From contig CADBZI010000006.1 of NCBI GenBank assembly GCA_902799015.1, positions 1-57,776 of the forward strand: a DNA stretch of 57,776 bases, given 5' to 3'. This stretch comes from an uncultured Lachnospiraceae bacterium. Lineage in GTDB: Bacteria > Bacillota > Clostridia > Lachnospirales > Lachnospiraceae. Numbering within the stretch: position 1 is the stretch's first letter; each line of letters begins with the position of its first letter. Below the pieces are notes generated by a model, which did no database searches, was not told where the DNA came from, and worked only from the letters and a program-made list of their open reading frames with translations. The position numbers were made by a program, and so were the translations under genes. Below are positions 43,849-53,700 of the stretch, piece after piece.

Positions 43849-44070
43849 TCATCTGACATACATTTTCCAAAAGCGGTGTTTTGCGGCGATTCAGACGAGA
43901 TCCGCTTTCTGTCTTCGATTCTTTTTAACTATGAACCGCAGCTTCATGGTACACTGTCTTTATGGACAGTCTTTATGAATACCGGTTCCCGGCGTTCCGG
44001 ATTCCGGCTTCCCCGGGGTGTATGTCTGCCGCCGGCAAGCTTGAATGATTCGAAAAAGCGAGGTGTAAAA

Positions 44071-45429
44071 ATGTCTGTATCAGAAGATGTCAGGAATATG
44101 AAATCTGTCTCCCCCCTTGTGGCGTCTGCCGATTCGGCTGTGCGCAATGAGGCGCTGCGTCTTGCCGCGCTTGCGCTGAAGGAGCATCAGGATGAGATCT
44201 TCGAGGCAAACCGGGAGGATCTTCAGCGCGCGGAGAAGGCCGGCATCGCCCCGGCAGTGATGAAACGGCTGAAGTTCGATGCGCATAAGCTGTCGGACTG
44301 CCTCGCGGGCATCGACAGTCTGATGGCGCTGGAGAATCCGACCGGCCGGATCACGCTGCACCGGCAGCTGGATGAGGGGCTGATCCTGAAGCGGGTGACG
44401 GTGCCCATCGGCGTGATCGGGATTATCTTTGAGGCGCGTCCTGACGCGCTCGTACAGATCAGCTGCCTGTGCATCAAGAGCGGAAACTGCGCCGTCCTGA
44501 AGGGCGGAAAGGAAACCGCCTCCACCAACAAGGTCCTCTTTACACTGATCGAGCAGGCCGCCATTCAGGCAGGGCTTCCGAAGGGATGCCTTCTGCAGGT
44601 TTCCGCACACAGTGAGATCGACGAGCTTTTAACCTGCGATGACAGTGTAGACCTCCTGATCCCCCGCGGGTCAAATGCATTTGTCCGCTATATTATGGAC
44701 CACACGAAGATCCCGGTCATGGGACACTCAGACGGTGTCTGCCATACCTACGTGGACAAGGCTGCAGATATGGATCTCGCGATTCCGATCCTGATCGACG
44801 CGAAGACACAGTATACCGCCGCCTGCAATGCAACGGAAACACTCCTTGTGCACCGCGGCATCGCAGACGCATTTCTGCCGAAGGCAGCAAAAGCGCTGGC
44901 GCAGGCAGGCGTGAAGCTGCGCGGAACGCAGGAGGTATCTGAGATTCTGGCACGATCCGCAAGCCTTTCTGACTGTGATCTGGCCGCGGAGAGCAGCGCA
45001 GCATCTGCCCCGTATCCGTCCGGATTCGCCGCGGAGGATATCATGACCGAAGAGGACTTCAACACAGAATACCTGGACCTTGTCCTCTCTGTGAAGCTTG
45101 TGGACAGCGTGGAAGAAGCGGCAGCGCACATCAACCGCTTCGGCTCACATCATACCGACTGCATCCTGACGCAGGACGACGAGGCGGCGATGCGCTTTAT
45201 GGCGCTGGTGGATTCCGCCGGCGTATACCGGAACTGTTCCACCCGCTTTGCGGACGGATTCCGCTATGGCTTCGGCGCAGAGGTTGGGATCTCAACGGGG
45301 AAGCTGCACGCGCGTGGCCCGGTCGGCCTGGACGGTCTCGTCACGTACAAATATTTATTGGAAGGAAGCGGTCAGATCGTCGCGGACTACGCCTCACAGG
45401 CAAAGCAGTTTCATTTCAAGGATCTGTGA
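44071..45429 (+). CDS. proA: Glutamate-5-semialdehyde dehydrogenase (gamma-glutamyl phosphate reductase)
   Basis: The 452-residue enzyme reduces glutamyl phosphate in proline synthesis. The start ATG at 44071 follows GCGAGGTGTAAAA; the frame extends further up without a ribosome binding site. Motifs are GIIFEARPDALVQI, GGKETASTNKVL, IPRGSNAFVRYI, GHSDGVCHTYVDKAADM (catalytic Cys), TQYTAACNATETLL and GLDGLVTYKYLL. It is about 35 residues longer than normal: an Ala/Ser/Glu-rich insertion (about residues 295-330) precedes DFNTEYLDLVLSVK. proB is not adjacent. Confidence 0.94.
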   Translation: MSVSEDVRNMKSVSPLVASADSAVRNEALRLAALALKEHQDEIFEANREDLQRAEKAGIAPAVMKRLKFDAHKLSDCLAGIDSLMALENPTGRITLHRQLDEGLILKRVTVPIGVIGIIFEARPDALVQISCLCIKSGNCAVLKGGKETASTNKVLFTLIEQAAIQAGLPKGCLLQVSAHSEIDELLTCDDSVDLLIPRGSNAFVRYIMDHTKIPVMGHSDGVCHTYVDKAADMDLAIPILIDAKTQYTAACNATETLLVHRGIADAFLPKAAKALAQAGVKLRGTQEVSEILARSASLSDCDLAAESSAASAPYPSGFAAEDIMTEEDFNTEYLDLVLSVKLVDSVEEAAAHINRFGSHHTDCILTQDDEAAMRFMALVDSAGVYRNCSTRFADGFRYGFGAEVGISTGKLHARGPVGLDGLVTYKYLLEGSGQIVADYASQAKQFHFKDL

Positions 45430-45628
45430 AGAAGGTTCGGTGCCAAACGCGTGCCACCGGCACGCAGCACTGTGACAAGAACACCGCTTGCGTTCTGGAA
45501 TATGCTTCTAAAGTAAGGCAAGATCCTTCCGTAACACCTCCCGGAATATCTGCCGGAGATGCTTCTGGGAATGAGAAAAAGCTCTGCAAAAATGCCTTGC
45601 AAAATGCACAAAAATCCGTTTTTTAGTC

Positions 45629-45656
45629 TTGACTCGGTGCAAAATCCTACTATAAT
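45629..45656 (+). promoter_or_regulatory. Promoter for the GntR/HutC regulator gene
   Basis: TTGACT (45629-45634) and TATAAT (45651-45656) are 16 bp apart, about 50 bp before the start codon at 45707. The preceding 200 bp (45430-45628) after proA show no gene or strong terminator. Confidence 0.75.
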
Positions 45657-45706
45657 TGTATATGATATGTTTGAACAAGGATTCTGTAGAGTGGGTGGAT
45701 ATTGCT

Positions 45707-46480
45707 ATGCCAAAGTCAAAATTTGAAGCCATTTACAAGGAACTCAAAGCAGATATTGAATCAGAGCGGCTGCCTTACCAGTCCCTGATGCCGTCGGAGA
45801 ACCAGCTGATCGTGCGGTTCAGCTGTTCGCGCAATACCGTGCGCCGCGCGATCGCAATGCTTGCCGAGGAAGGGTATGTACAGCCCATGCATGGCAGAGG
45901 CGTCCGGATCATTTACACCAAGACGCAGACGCCGCCGTTTTTGATTGCGGGGATTGAGTCTTTCGGGGAGAGCGCCAGACGGAACAATCTGAAGACGACG
46001 ACAAAGCTGATCCGTTTTACCGAGCTGATTGCGGATGACCACATCTCGGCGCGGACCGGATTCGCGATCGGAACAGAGCTCTACTATGTGCAGAGAGTCC
46101 GTTCTCTGGACGGAGATCCGTGTGTCTTTGACATCAACCTTTTCGACAAGAAGCTGGTGCCGGGACTGACGAAGGAGATCTGCGTAAGTTCGATCTACAA
46201 GTATATCGAGAAAGAGCTGAACATGAGCATCGTGATGAGCAAGCGTACGATCACGGTGGAGCGCATTACGCAGATTGATGAAGACTGCCTGGATCTGAAG
46301 GGCTATGACACGCTCGCGGTGGTCACCGGACAGACCTTCAACTCAGAGGGCGTCATGTTCGAGTGGACGCAGTCCCGTCATCGTCCGGATTACTTCACGT
46401 TCCAGACTACGGCGATGCGCCACAAAGAGAAGAAGACCACGCCGCAGGAAGATGGCGGCGGCTGGGAGGACGGCATCTGA
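45707..46480 (+). CDS. GntR/HutC-family transcriptional regulator (TreR-like)
   Basis: The 257-residue protein has an N-terminal GntR winged HTH (residues 1-70: KFEAIYKELKADIES, LMPSENQLIVRFSCSRNTVR, EEGYVQPMHGRGVRII) and a C-terminal UTRA ligand-binding domain (TKLIRFTELIADDHISART, ELYYVQRVRSLDGDPCVFD). The GIESFGES segment after the HTH and the domain arrangement resemble trehalose repressors (TreR), but no trehalose genes are nearby, so the ligand is unknown. The start at 45707 gives the standard HutC N-terminus; it has a strong promoter and its own terminator. Confidence 0.82.
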   Translation: MPKSKFEAIYKELKADIESERLPYQSLMPSENQLIVRFSCSRNTVRRAIAMLAEEGYVQPMHGRGVRIIYTKTQTPPFLIAGIESFGESARRNNLKTTTKLIRFTELIADDHISARTGFAIGTELYYVQRVRSLDGDPCVFDINLFDKKLVPGLTKEICVSSIYKYIEKELNMSIVMSKRTITVERITQIDEDCLDLKGYDTLAVVTGQTFNSEGVMFEWTQSRHRPDYFTFQTTAMRHKEKKTTPQEDGGGWEDGI

Positions 46481-46546
46481 AACAGCCATTCCTGCTGCCT
46501 GTCGCCAGGCAGTGAACCGCATCTGAAATCTCTGCTGACCGTTTGT

Positions 46547-46590
46547 CCGCAGCCGGCTCGTACACCGCGCCAGCTGCGGTTTTTGTTTTC
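46547..46590 (+). terminator. Terminator after the GntR/HutC gene
   Basis: CCGCAGC (46547-46553) pairs with GCTGCGG (46573-46579), followed by TTTTTGTTTT. The loop is 19 nt. It lies 67 nt after the stop of the regulator gene. Confidence 0.7.
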
Positions 46591-46657
46591 TGTCACCCCA
46601 TTCTGCCAGGGTCCCTGTCCCGCAAAGGCAATCGATCCCGACAGGGGTTTCTGCTTT

Positions 46658-47956
46658 TTATTCTTCCATTCTGTCAATGTCAGGATCCGACAGGTATACA
46701 ATCGCTGTCCGTCTCTCATTCAGCGCCGGTATGTATCTATTTTCTTCGATATGATGAAACCGGAATCCCAGCCGCTGCATCACCCGGCAGGAGGCGTCAT
46801 TTCCCTGATAATAATCCGCCCACACTCTTCGCATGCCAAGATCTCTCCGGGCATGGGCCAGAACAGCAGCGGCAGCTTCCGTCATAATTCCCTGATGCCA
46901 GTAAGGCTCCGCAAGCCAGTAGCCAAGATCCGCCTCGACCCGGAGTGACTGTACCGCCTCAGCCTGCGTCTCCCCCGTGTCCTGTGCGCAGCGCACACCG
47001 CCGTTCGGCGCTCCCGCATCCTCATGCGCATCCTTCTTCGCTTCTGCATCCTCTTCCGAAATACCCGGTTTCGTACAGATCAGGGGATCTTCACTTTGAC
47101 GTTCATCGAAATGTGTTAAGACCGTGCCATTTCCGTCTACCAGCCGGAAATTCTGCAGTCCGACGGAGCCGACCGGCTGTGCCGAGTCCCGGAGTGTAAT
47201 CGCGTAGATCTCCGGTCTTGTCAGAACCTCCCGGATCGCGATCCGGCTGTCCGCCACATCCATATGCGGCAGCCATCCCGCCCGCGGTCCGATCTTTGGA
47301 CTTTTGGCCCAGCCAAACAGCGCAGCGGCATCCTCCGGAAGCCAGGGTCTTAGTACCAGACGGTCCGTCACCAGGCAATGATGCTCATTCAAAGAGGCGT
47401 GGATGAGTTCTCCGCTCCGGTACACCAGCTTCATGGAGAAAAACGGTATCACCGTATTCAGAATCAGCGGCAGAAAGATTCTGTCTCCCGCCCAGTGAGG
47501 AATCCTGGTCAGTTCCTCCTTCGGAAGCCATTCCAATGTTCCTTCTTCACACTGCTTCAGTTCGATCTGCGCCGGTTCACCCGCTGTATCCGCACCGCTC
47601 TGCACATCCGCATCCATACACCCCGCGGACAGGTCCGGTACCGCACACGGCTTCCCGCCGCGTACCGTGAATCCGTTCCTGTCGTGAAATCCCATCACGG
47701 TAAACAGATGCATGTATTCCGTCTCGTCCTCATCCGACACAAAGGTAACGATGCCGCAGTATCGGTAGTCATCGATACGAAGTCCGGTTTCCTCCCGGAC
47801 CTCGCGTCGCATACACTCCTGCGGCGTCTCCCCCTTCTCAAACTTCCCGCCGACGCCAATCCATTTTCCATGATTGATGTCATGCTTTTTCGAAATCCTG
47901 TGCATCATCAGAACGCATTCATCTTTGATGATGTGCACCAGTGTTGTTTCCTTCAT
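46658..47956 (-). CDS. Fusion of Nudix hydrolase and GNAT acetyltransferase
   Basis: The 432-residue protein has an N-terminal Nudix domain with a complete box (GGKFEKGETPQECMRREVRE followed by ETG, residues 37-59), similar to 8-oxo-dGTP diphosphatases (MutT/YtkD). A RimJ/RimL-type GNAT domain starts near residue 195 (TDRLVLRPWLPEDAAALFGW) and ends LGYWLAEPYWHQGIMTEAAA, RRVWADYYQGNDASCRVMQRLGF. Both halves carry hydrophilic loops: about 25-35 residues in the Nudix part and about 55 in the GNAT part. Substrates are unknown. It is monocistronic, opposite in direction to its left neighbour. Downstream a CCCTGTC/GACAGGG stem (about 46613-46646) may be its terminator. Confidence 0.85.
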   Translation of the reverse strand: MKETTLVHIIKDECVLMMHRISKKHDINHGKWIGVGGKFEKGETPQECMRREVREETGLRIDDYRYCGIVTFVSDEDETEYMHLFTVMGFHDRNGFTVRGGKPCAVPDLSAGCMDADVQSGADTAGEPAQIELKQCEEGTLEWLPKEELTRIPHWAGDRIFLPLILNTVIPFFSMKLVYRSGELIHASLNEHHCLVTDRLVLRPWLPEDAAALFGWAKSPKIGPRAGWLPHMDVADSRIAIREVLTRPEIYAITLRDSAQPVGSVGLQNFRLVDGNGTVLTHFDERQSEDPLICTKPGISEEDAEAKKDAHEDAGAPNGGVRCAQDTGETQAEAVQSLRVEADLGYWLAEPYWHQGIMTEAAAAVLAHARRDLGMRRVWADYYQGNDASCRVMQRLGFRFHHIEENRYIPALNERRTAIVYLSDPDIDRMEE

Positions 47957-48041
47957 CGTATGTCAGATAATATCCCTCTCTGGCAAATCTCCGGCCCCAC
48001 GCGGTCTGCTCCACCGCTGTTGCTGTGGGCACGGCACTCTT

Positions 48042-49733
48042 TTATACCTCATAAGCACCGCGAACCAGGCGCTTCTCAAACTCCTCTCTCGGAAGCGGCT
48101 TATCAAAATAATACCCCTGCGCGCGGAAGCAATCCATCTCCTTCAGCATCCTGATCTGATCCGGCGTCTCCACGCCCTCCGCGATGCATCGCATTCCCAG
48201 CTCCGTCGCCATCGATATCACGTGCTTCATCATGACCGCGCTCCGGTCCCGCGTATCCGTCGTGTAGGTCAGAAAGCTCCTGTCGATCTTCAGTTCACTG
48301 AACGGGATGTCCCGCAGCATGCTCATGGAAGAATAACCCACGCCAAAATCATCCACGGATGTCCGGATTCCCTCCTCCTTCAGCTTGCAGACAAGCTCTT
48401 TCATACGCTGCATGTGGGTCGTGCCTGTTGTCTCCGTCAGCTCCACAATGATCAGCTCATGAGGAATGTTGTACCGCTCTACCACCTGCACGATCTGCTT
48501 CGACAGCTCCGGATTATTCAGATGCATCCGGGAAAAATTCGTGGAGATCTCCACCGGTTTCCCGCCGTGGTCCATCCAGTTCCTGATATCCTGGCAGGCA
48601 TGCCCCAGGACGTAGAAATCAAGGTCGCACACCCGCCTGCTGCGCTCAAGCACAGGTATGAATTCATCCGGAGGAATCACCTTTCCGTTCTGCACCCACC
48701 GGCACAGAGCCTCCGCACCGATCACCTCATTTGTCAGGAGGGAGACCTTCGGCTGATAGAATACCCTGAATTCCTCTTTCGCCATCGCCTTCGGAAATGA
48801 ATGCTCGATATGCTTTGCATTCTCCATCATACGGAGCATCTGTCGGTCGTAGAACAGATACGGCGTATGCCTGACGAATCTGGCCGTATTCATGCAGGCC
48901 TGCGCAGCATCCACCATTTCCGAGGTTCTGCGAATCTCCCTGCCGCCCGGACAGACCCCTGCCGTGGCCGAAACCCTGTATCGCTCATCCGCACTGTCAC
49001 CGTAGGAAATGTAGATTCCCTGCAGCATCTCCAGGAAACGGTCCGTCTTTTCCTTCCGAACAACGGCACCCAGATTGTCTCCGCCGACTCTCCAGACTGC
49101 CTCCGGTTTCTCCAGAATACTCTCCAGCCTTTTGATGAACCTGCTCAAAACGATGGTCCCGTTGTCCCGTCCGATCTGACTGTTCATCTCCCCGGTACTG
49201 TTCACATTCATAAAGAAGACCGCGTAGTCCTCGATCTTCCCGCTCTGAATCAGGTCTGTAATCCGGTAGATCCCATAACGCAGATTTTTCGAATTCAGCT
49301 CCGGATCATGTGATACAGAGTGTCTGAACCCATTCAGAAGATAAACACTCTTCTTGACCAGCGCAAACCCGGCGATCATCTTCTTCGCCAGATACCGCTC
49401 CGATTCGTCCCAGGACTCACCCATGCGCGGATGAACCCTGAAAATAATCACCGTGCCCGCAAACGTCTCTCTCTCCCAGGCCTCGGGCTCCGCCTCCATG
49501 TCCGGATTATCGCTGTAATACGACACAATCTGGCGGACTCTCCCGCTCCGTCTTGCCCCCTCTCCGGGCACTTCCTCGAACTCAACCTGGCCAATCTTGA
49601 GTATCGGTGCAATACGACGGATATTTTCCGTATCCTCTTCACAGACAAATGACAGGATCTCCTCTTCTTTCATGAGAAAATCCTGAAGCAGCCCAAACTG
49701 ATCCTGTTCTCCCATCACGCCACGTCCATTCAT
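48042..49733 (-). CDS. EAL-domain c-di-GMP phosphodiesterase with degenerate GGDEF domain
   Basis: The 563-residue protein has an N-terminal segment of unknown type (1-130, no membrane helix), a GGDEF-like domain whose signature is GGDN at 217-220 (so probably inactive as a cyclase), and an EAL domain with EAL at 341-343, ELTET at 431-435, DDFGVGYSS from 461, and AEGVETPDQ and QGYYFDKPLP near the end. The catalytic residues appear intact, so it should hydrolyse c-di-GMP to pGpG. An ATG at codon 7 is another possible start. Together with the cyclase at 16.9 kb the window encodes both sides of c-di-GMP turnover. Confidence 0.9.
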   Translation of the reverse strand: MNGRGVMGEQDQFGLLQDFLMKEEEILSFVCEEDTENIRRIAPILKIGQVEFEEVPGEGARRSGRVRQIVSYYSDNPDMEAEPEAWERETFAGTVIIFRVHPRMGESWDESERYLAKKMIAGFALVKKSVYLLNGFRHSVSHDPELNSKNLRYGIYRITDLIQSGKIEDYAVFFMNVNSTGEMNSQIGRDNGTIVLSRFIKRLESILEKPEAVWRVGGDNLGAVVRKEKTDRFLEMLQGIYISYGDSADERYRVSATAGVCPGGREIRRTSEMVDAAQACMNTARFVRHTPYLFYDRQMLRMMENAKHIEHSFPKAMAKEEFRVFYQPKVSLLTNEVIGAEALCRWVQNGKVIPPDEFIPVLERSRRVCDLDFYVLGHACQDIRNWMDHGGKPVEISTNFSRMHLNNPELSKQIVQVVERYNIPHELIIVELTETTGTTHMQRMKELVCKLKEEGIRTSVDDFGVGYSSMSMLRDIPFSELKIDRSFLTYTTDTRDRSAVMMKHVISMATELGMRCIAEGVETPDQIRMLKEMDCFRAQGYYFDKPLPREEFEKRLVRGAYEV

Positions 49734-49898
49734 TACGAATCAGCAACCATTCAGCATCGCTTCCGCGATACCCTCATTATAGTCATGTCAGCTCAACTAA
49801 ACAAGTGGGAATTGGGCAGATCCGGCAGAACACCTGCCCGCGGAAAGCGGCAGCTGCAAGATAACACCACGTTTCCCGGAGCCCGGTCCTGTGATATG

Positions 49899-50108
49899 AT
49901 AGCGATGTTACTATTCACGGCCGCTCTGAGACTGAATCCTGACTCGTCACGCCCCAGTGTAAGAGGCAGATTCAAGGCTCAGAGCATGGCCGCGAAGCGG
50001 GAACTTCCCCCACAACCGTGAACAGAAGCTGCGAAGCAGCGACAGACGTGCGAAGCACGGATGGTTCACGGTCTGAGGGGAAGAGACCGTGAATAGTAAC
50101 ATGGCTAT
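49899..50108. repeat. 210-bp element with long inverted ends and internal GCGAAGC hairpins
   Basis: The ends are 22-bp inverted repeats with one mismatch (49899-49920 and 50087-50108, containing ATGTTACTATTCACGG). Inside are nested arms: CTCTGAG at 49924-49930 pairs with CTCAGAG near 49978-49984, and GTGAAC with GTTCAC further right. Three short hairpins, CCGCGAAGCGG, GCTGCGAAGCAGC and CGTGCGAAGCACG, share GCGAAGC. No protein-like frame fits. The gene-free stretch 49734-50153 holds this element and nothing else I recognise. It could be a MITE/REP-like element or structured RNA. Confidence 0.7.
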
Positions 50109-50153
50109 GTCGTTCCATGAAACATGACAGGAAACAGGCAGGAGAGAAATGAT

Positions 50154-50624
50154 ATGAGTATCCGACACGCAGAAAAAAAAGATATCACTGACATGCTTCG
50201 TCTTCTGACGGAGGTAAACATGGTCCACCACACGATCCGCCCGGATCTCTTCAAGGGACCCGCGACCAAGTACTCCCGCGAGGAGCTGGAGCAAAAGCTG
50301 CAGATCGAAAAAGACCCGATCTTCGTCTATACCGATGACAAAGATCAGGTCCTTGGCTATATCTTCTGCGAGTCCGAAGAGATTCCGGAGAGCCCGCTGC
50401 GCACCGGCATCCGGACGCTGTATATCGATGATCTGTGTGTCTATGAGACAGCCCGCGGGCAGCATGTCGGCCGGCAGCTCTACGAATATGTCATCGACTA
50501 CGCCCGCGCAAAGGGCTTCTACAACGTGACCCTGCATGTCTGGGGTGGAAATGACTCCGCACTGAAGTTTTATCAAAAGATGGGAATGCAGAACCAATAT
50601 ACCTGCCTGGAACAGATCCTGTAG
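50154..50624 (+). CDS. GNAT-family N-acetyltransferase
   Basis: The 156-residue protein is a single GNAT domain: IRHAEKKDITDMLRLL at the start, IDDLCVYETARGQHVGRQLY (acetyl-CoA loop Arg-Gly-Gln-His-Val-Gly-Arg) and NDSALKFYQKMGM at the end. The acceptor is unknown. The ATG follows GGAGAGAAATGAT; the longer frame upstream begins in the inverted-repeat element. It is followed by a strong terminator and stands alone on the plus strand. Confidence 0.88.
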   Translation: MSIRHAEKKDITDMLRLLTEVNMVHHTIRPDLFKGPATKYSREELEQKLQIEKDPIFVYTDDKDQVLGYIFCESEEIPESPLRTGIRTLYIDDLCVYETARGQHVGRQLYEYVIDYARAKGFYNVTLHVWGGNDSALKFYQKMGMQNQYTCLEQIL

Positions 50625-50668
50625 CCCGGGCAGAGGGAAAATATAATCACTCCCGACCTCTATGAAAA

Positions 50669-50701
50669 GCTGGTCTCACGACTGAGACCAGCATCTTTTT
50701 T
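50669..50701 (+). terminator. Strong terminator after the GNAT gene
   Basis: GCTGGTCTCA (50669-50678) pairs perfectly with 50683-50692 around a 4-nt loop, followed by a run of seven T residues (50695-50701). On the minus strand the stem is followed by TTTTC, so it may also stop the convergent surface-protein transcript ending at 50720. Confidence 0.9.
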
Positions 50702-50719
50702 TATATCGGTTATATCGGT

Positions 50720-53700
50720 TTAAATAAACAGCCTCCGCTTCCTCCATAAAAGTGCTCCCGCTCCAAGAATCAGGATGCTGCCGAGGATCGTAAAGAGCCG
50801 CGTGCCGGGGCCTCCCGTGGCGGGAAGATTATAGGTTGCCATCTCCCGATTGATCATCGTAACAGCAGATCCATCATTCGACTCTTCGCAATAGCCCAGC
50901 TCGTCTCCGGAGCCGACTTTGTAGGTGACATTCACGCTGCCGTTGGTGTCAACCTCTTCCACGTAATATCGGAAGGAACGAAGAACCGTCCCGTCCTCTG
51001 CCTTCACCTCGAGCGGAAGACCGCTGATCAAAGCAGCCGGCCACCGCCAGATCGTATTTCCTGACGCATCGGTTCCGTCAGGCTGCGCTGTGATCGTATA
51101 TCTGCCTGTCGCTTCGTCGAAGGAAATCCCCTCCGCTTCCTGCAGGTTTCCGCCGGTATAGGCATTTTTATCGCTGTCGGCCACGAGGCCGGATCCCTGA
51201 TAGGCCACCTGCTTCAGAACAAAGCTGACCGAACCGTCCCTGGTCTTTGTGATGTCTTTGCCTTCCGCGCTCATCCAACGCTTCACAGCACTGAGATTCG
51301 TGTATGTATATGTCACATCCGGAAGCTTGTTCCGAATTGTAATCGTTCCGGACTGTATGCCGGAATTGTTCTCATAGGTTGTCTCAGACACATCGTATGC
51401 GGACCCGGCGTGTTCGACAACATGATAGGAATAATAAACGGTCTCCCCCTCGCTGTTCGTTCCCTTTATCGGCAGGGAGGGAAATGTCATCGTCCATCCG
51501 TTCTCCGCGCTGAGCTGATAACGGTGTGTCTCTCCATCCCATTCACAGCTCCCGCCCCGGGAAAGAGCATCTTCCTGCCTCATATCCGCACTGGAAGCAG
51601 CCGAAGCCATCATCCTTGCTGCAGGAATAATATTGACTGCAACAGAGTCATCGTCTGACTTCTCATTATTAAAGTACAGGCCCAGATAGTATTCTGTCAC
51701 TTCATAAATCTCATTTTCCGATTTATAAATCTTCTCGACAGGAGGCACTTTGTAATCAAATATAGTAGTCGTTTTGGAACCGGCGACTGTCTCTGCAGGG
51801 TCCACTGTTTTTTGCAGCCGCTCCTGATATGGCCAGCCGGCTATGACCTGGAGTATCGCCGGCCCCCGCGACGTCGCTTCAATATGGACGGTGTCCCCGG
51901 CATGCACCGAATAGCTCCTCTTGCGTTCATTTTCCCACCAATAATACCCTGTCTTCAGTCCGAGCGAATACTCTGTAATCACTCCCTCGTCAGACTGACT
52001 CATCAGGCTGACCGAAGTGCTCTGACTGTCCTCTTCGGGCTGTTCCGTGCTTTCTGTCCGATACAGATCAAATGTGACGGGCTCGGCAGGTCCTGCCGTC
52101 TCATCGGTCCCCTTGAACCATTTCTTGTTAACCGTAATGGAGGTGCGCTCTTCCTCTGTATTCGTGATCGTTATTTCATGTGTCGTCAGGCTATAGTTCC
52201 CATCGGAAACCTCATAGTCCTGAATCAACGGATTCTCCACCACATAATATCCATAGTACCGGGTGATGCCGCCTTCCGTTGTCTGCAGCGGCAGATTCGG
52301 TATGGTCAGCGTCCAGTCGTCCGAAAGGGAGGAAACATCCGCACCATCTTTTTGAATGGTATAGGTTCCGACAGCGGTGCCACCCTCTGTCGGGGGCGTT
52401 TCAAATGCGCCTTCCGTGCTTTCTGCCCGGTACAGAGTGAACGTAATGCTGTTCACCGGCTCCGGACCGGAAAGCACTGACCCGTCCTTCGCTCTCCACG
52501 CCTTCCTGATGGTCAGATTCGTTTTCGTACTCTCATTTTGAAAGACCGGCACCCCGTCCAGGCGGTTCGTACACGCCTCATCAACATAGTAAACAGGGTT
52601 CGAGGCGACATAGGACGTTTCCTCTCCGGAGATATATCTGTTCACAACAATCTTGGCGTAGTATACCGAAGAGTCCGTCAGATACTCTGTATCCGAATCA
52701 TCAACCGATGTCAGATCCTCAGACTCTTCGATCTTATACACGAACTCATTGACCTCATTCGGACAATTGTTTCTGTCATAGATTATGCTGTCGAACGTAA
52801 TGTCCTGACCGATATTTATCTTCGTCTGAAGCTGTTCCCACGCTCCCCCCTGCTTTTCAGACAGGATAAAACGGAAGCCGTTGACGTTCGCGCTCCTTCG
52901 GTCAATGTTCTTATATGCTTTCAGATTCCTGCTGTCGGGTGAATCCAGGCTATGATTGTGATAATGCCACTCGTTGCTGCCGTTGGTGGAATCCGCAACC
53001 ATAACTCCGGCGCAGGCTCCTCCGCCTGTGTTCACGGCTCCGTTCGGGTTGATGACAACTCCCATACTCTCTTCCATGTAGACAGTGCCGTCATTCACCA
53101 TATTGAACACAACCGCATGCGTCAGCCAGTCAATCGACTCCTCCTGCTTCGATATATATGCGGATGGCTGCTGCCCATTGATATGGTATCTCTGAATGGT
53201 CAGATTCGTGGAGGTGCAGTTCATGATCAGACGCTGATTCGGATTCAGCCGCAGATCCAGAGTATTCTCATCAAGCCTGTCACCGTCAAACTTTACGATG
53301 TATGTTCCCGCCGGCAGGTTCGTGAGGTCAATCGTCTTGTCAAAGGTTCCCCCGAGACTGTCCAGCTGATCAAACTTTGTTCCGATCGATTGGATAACCG
53401 CCGCGACATCGATCGTGCTGTTCCTTACAACAGTGCCATCTCCGAGATGGTCAAACTGAAATTCTCCTCTGTCATACTGTCCGGTCGCTGTCGGGCCCAG
53501 GAAGACCACTGCCGGGGCCTGATGAAACCGCAGGATGCTTCCATTCGAAAACCCGATCAGGCTTCCGAAGTAGTAATTACCGCCCGCATTGCTGTAATTC
53601 ATCGACGCGCCCACTTCCGCTGCGCTGCTTTGGTAGGTTCCCGCCATCACGTTGGTCTCGGTATCACCCCTGTGAACATAGGTATTGACGATGATTCCGT

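Noticed and set aside
49947..50597. A 216-residue open frame on the minus strand
   Set aside because: It is antisense to the GNAT gene and passes through the inverted-repeat element; its peptide only mirrors the plus-strand frame because of that symmetry.
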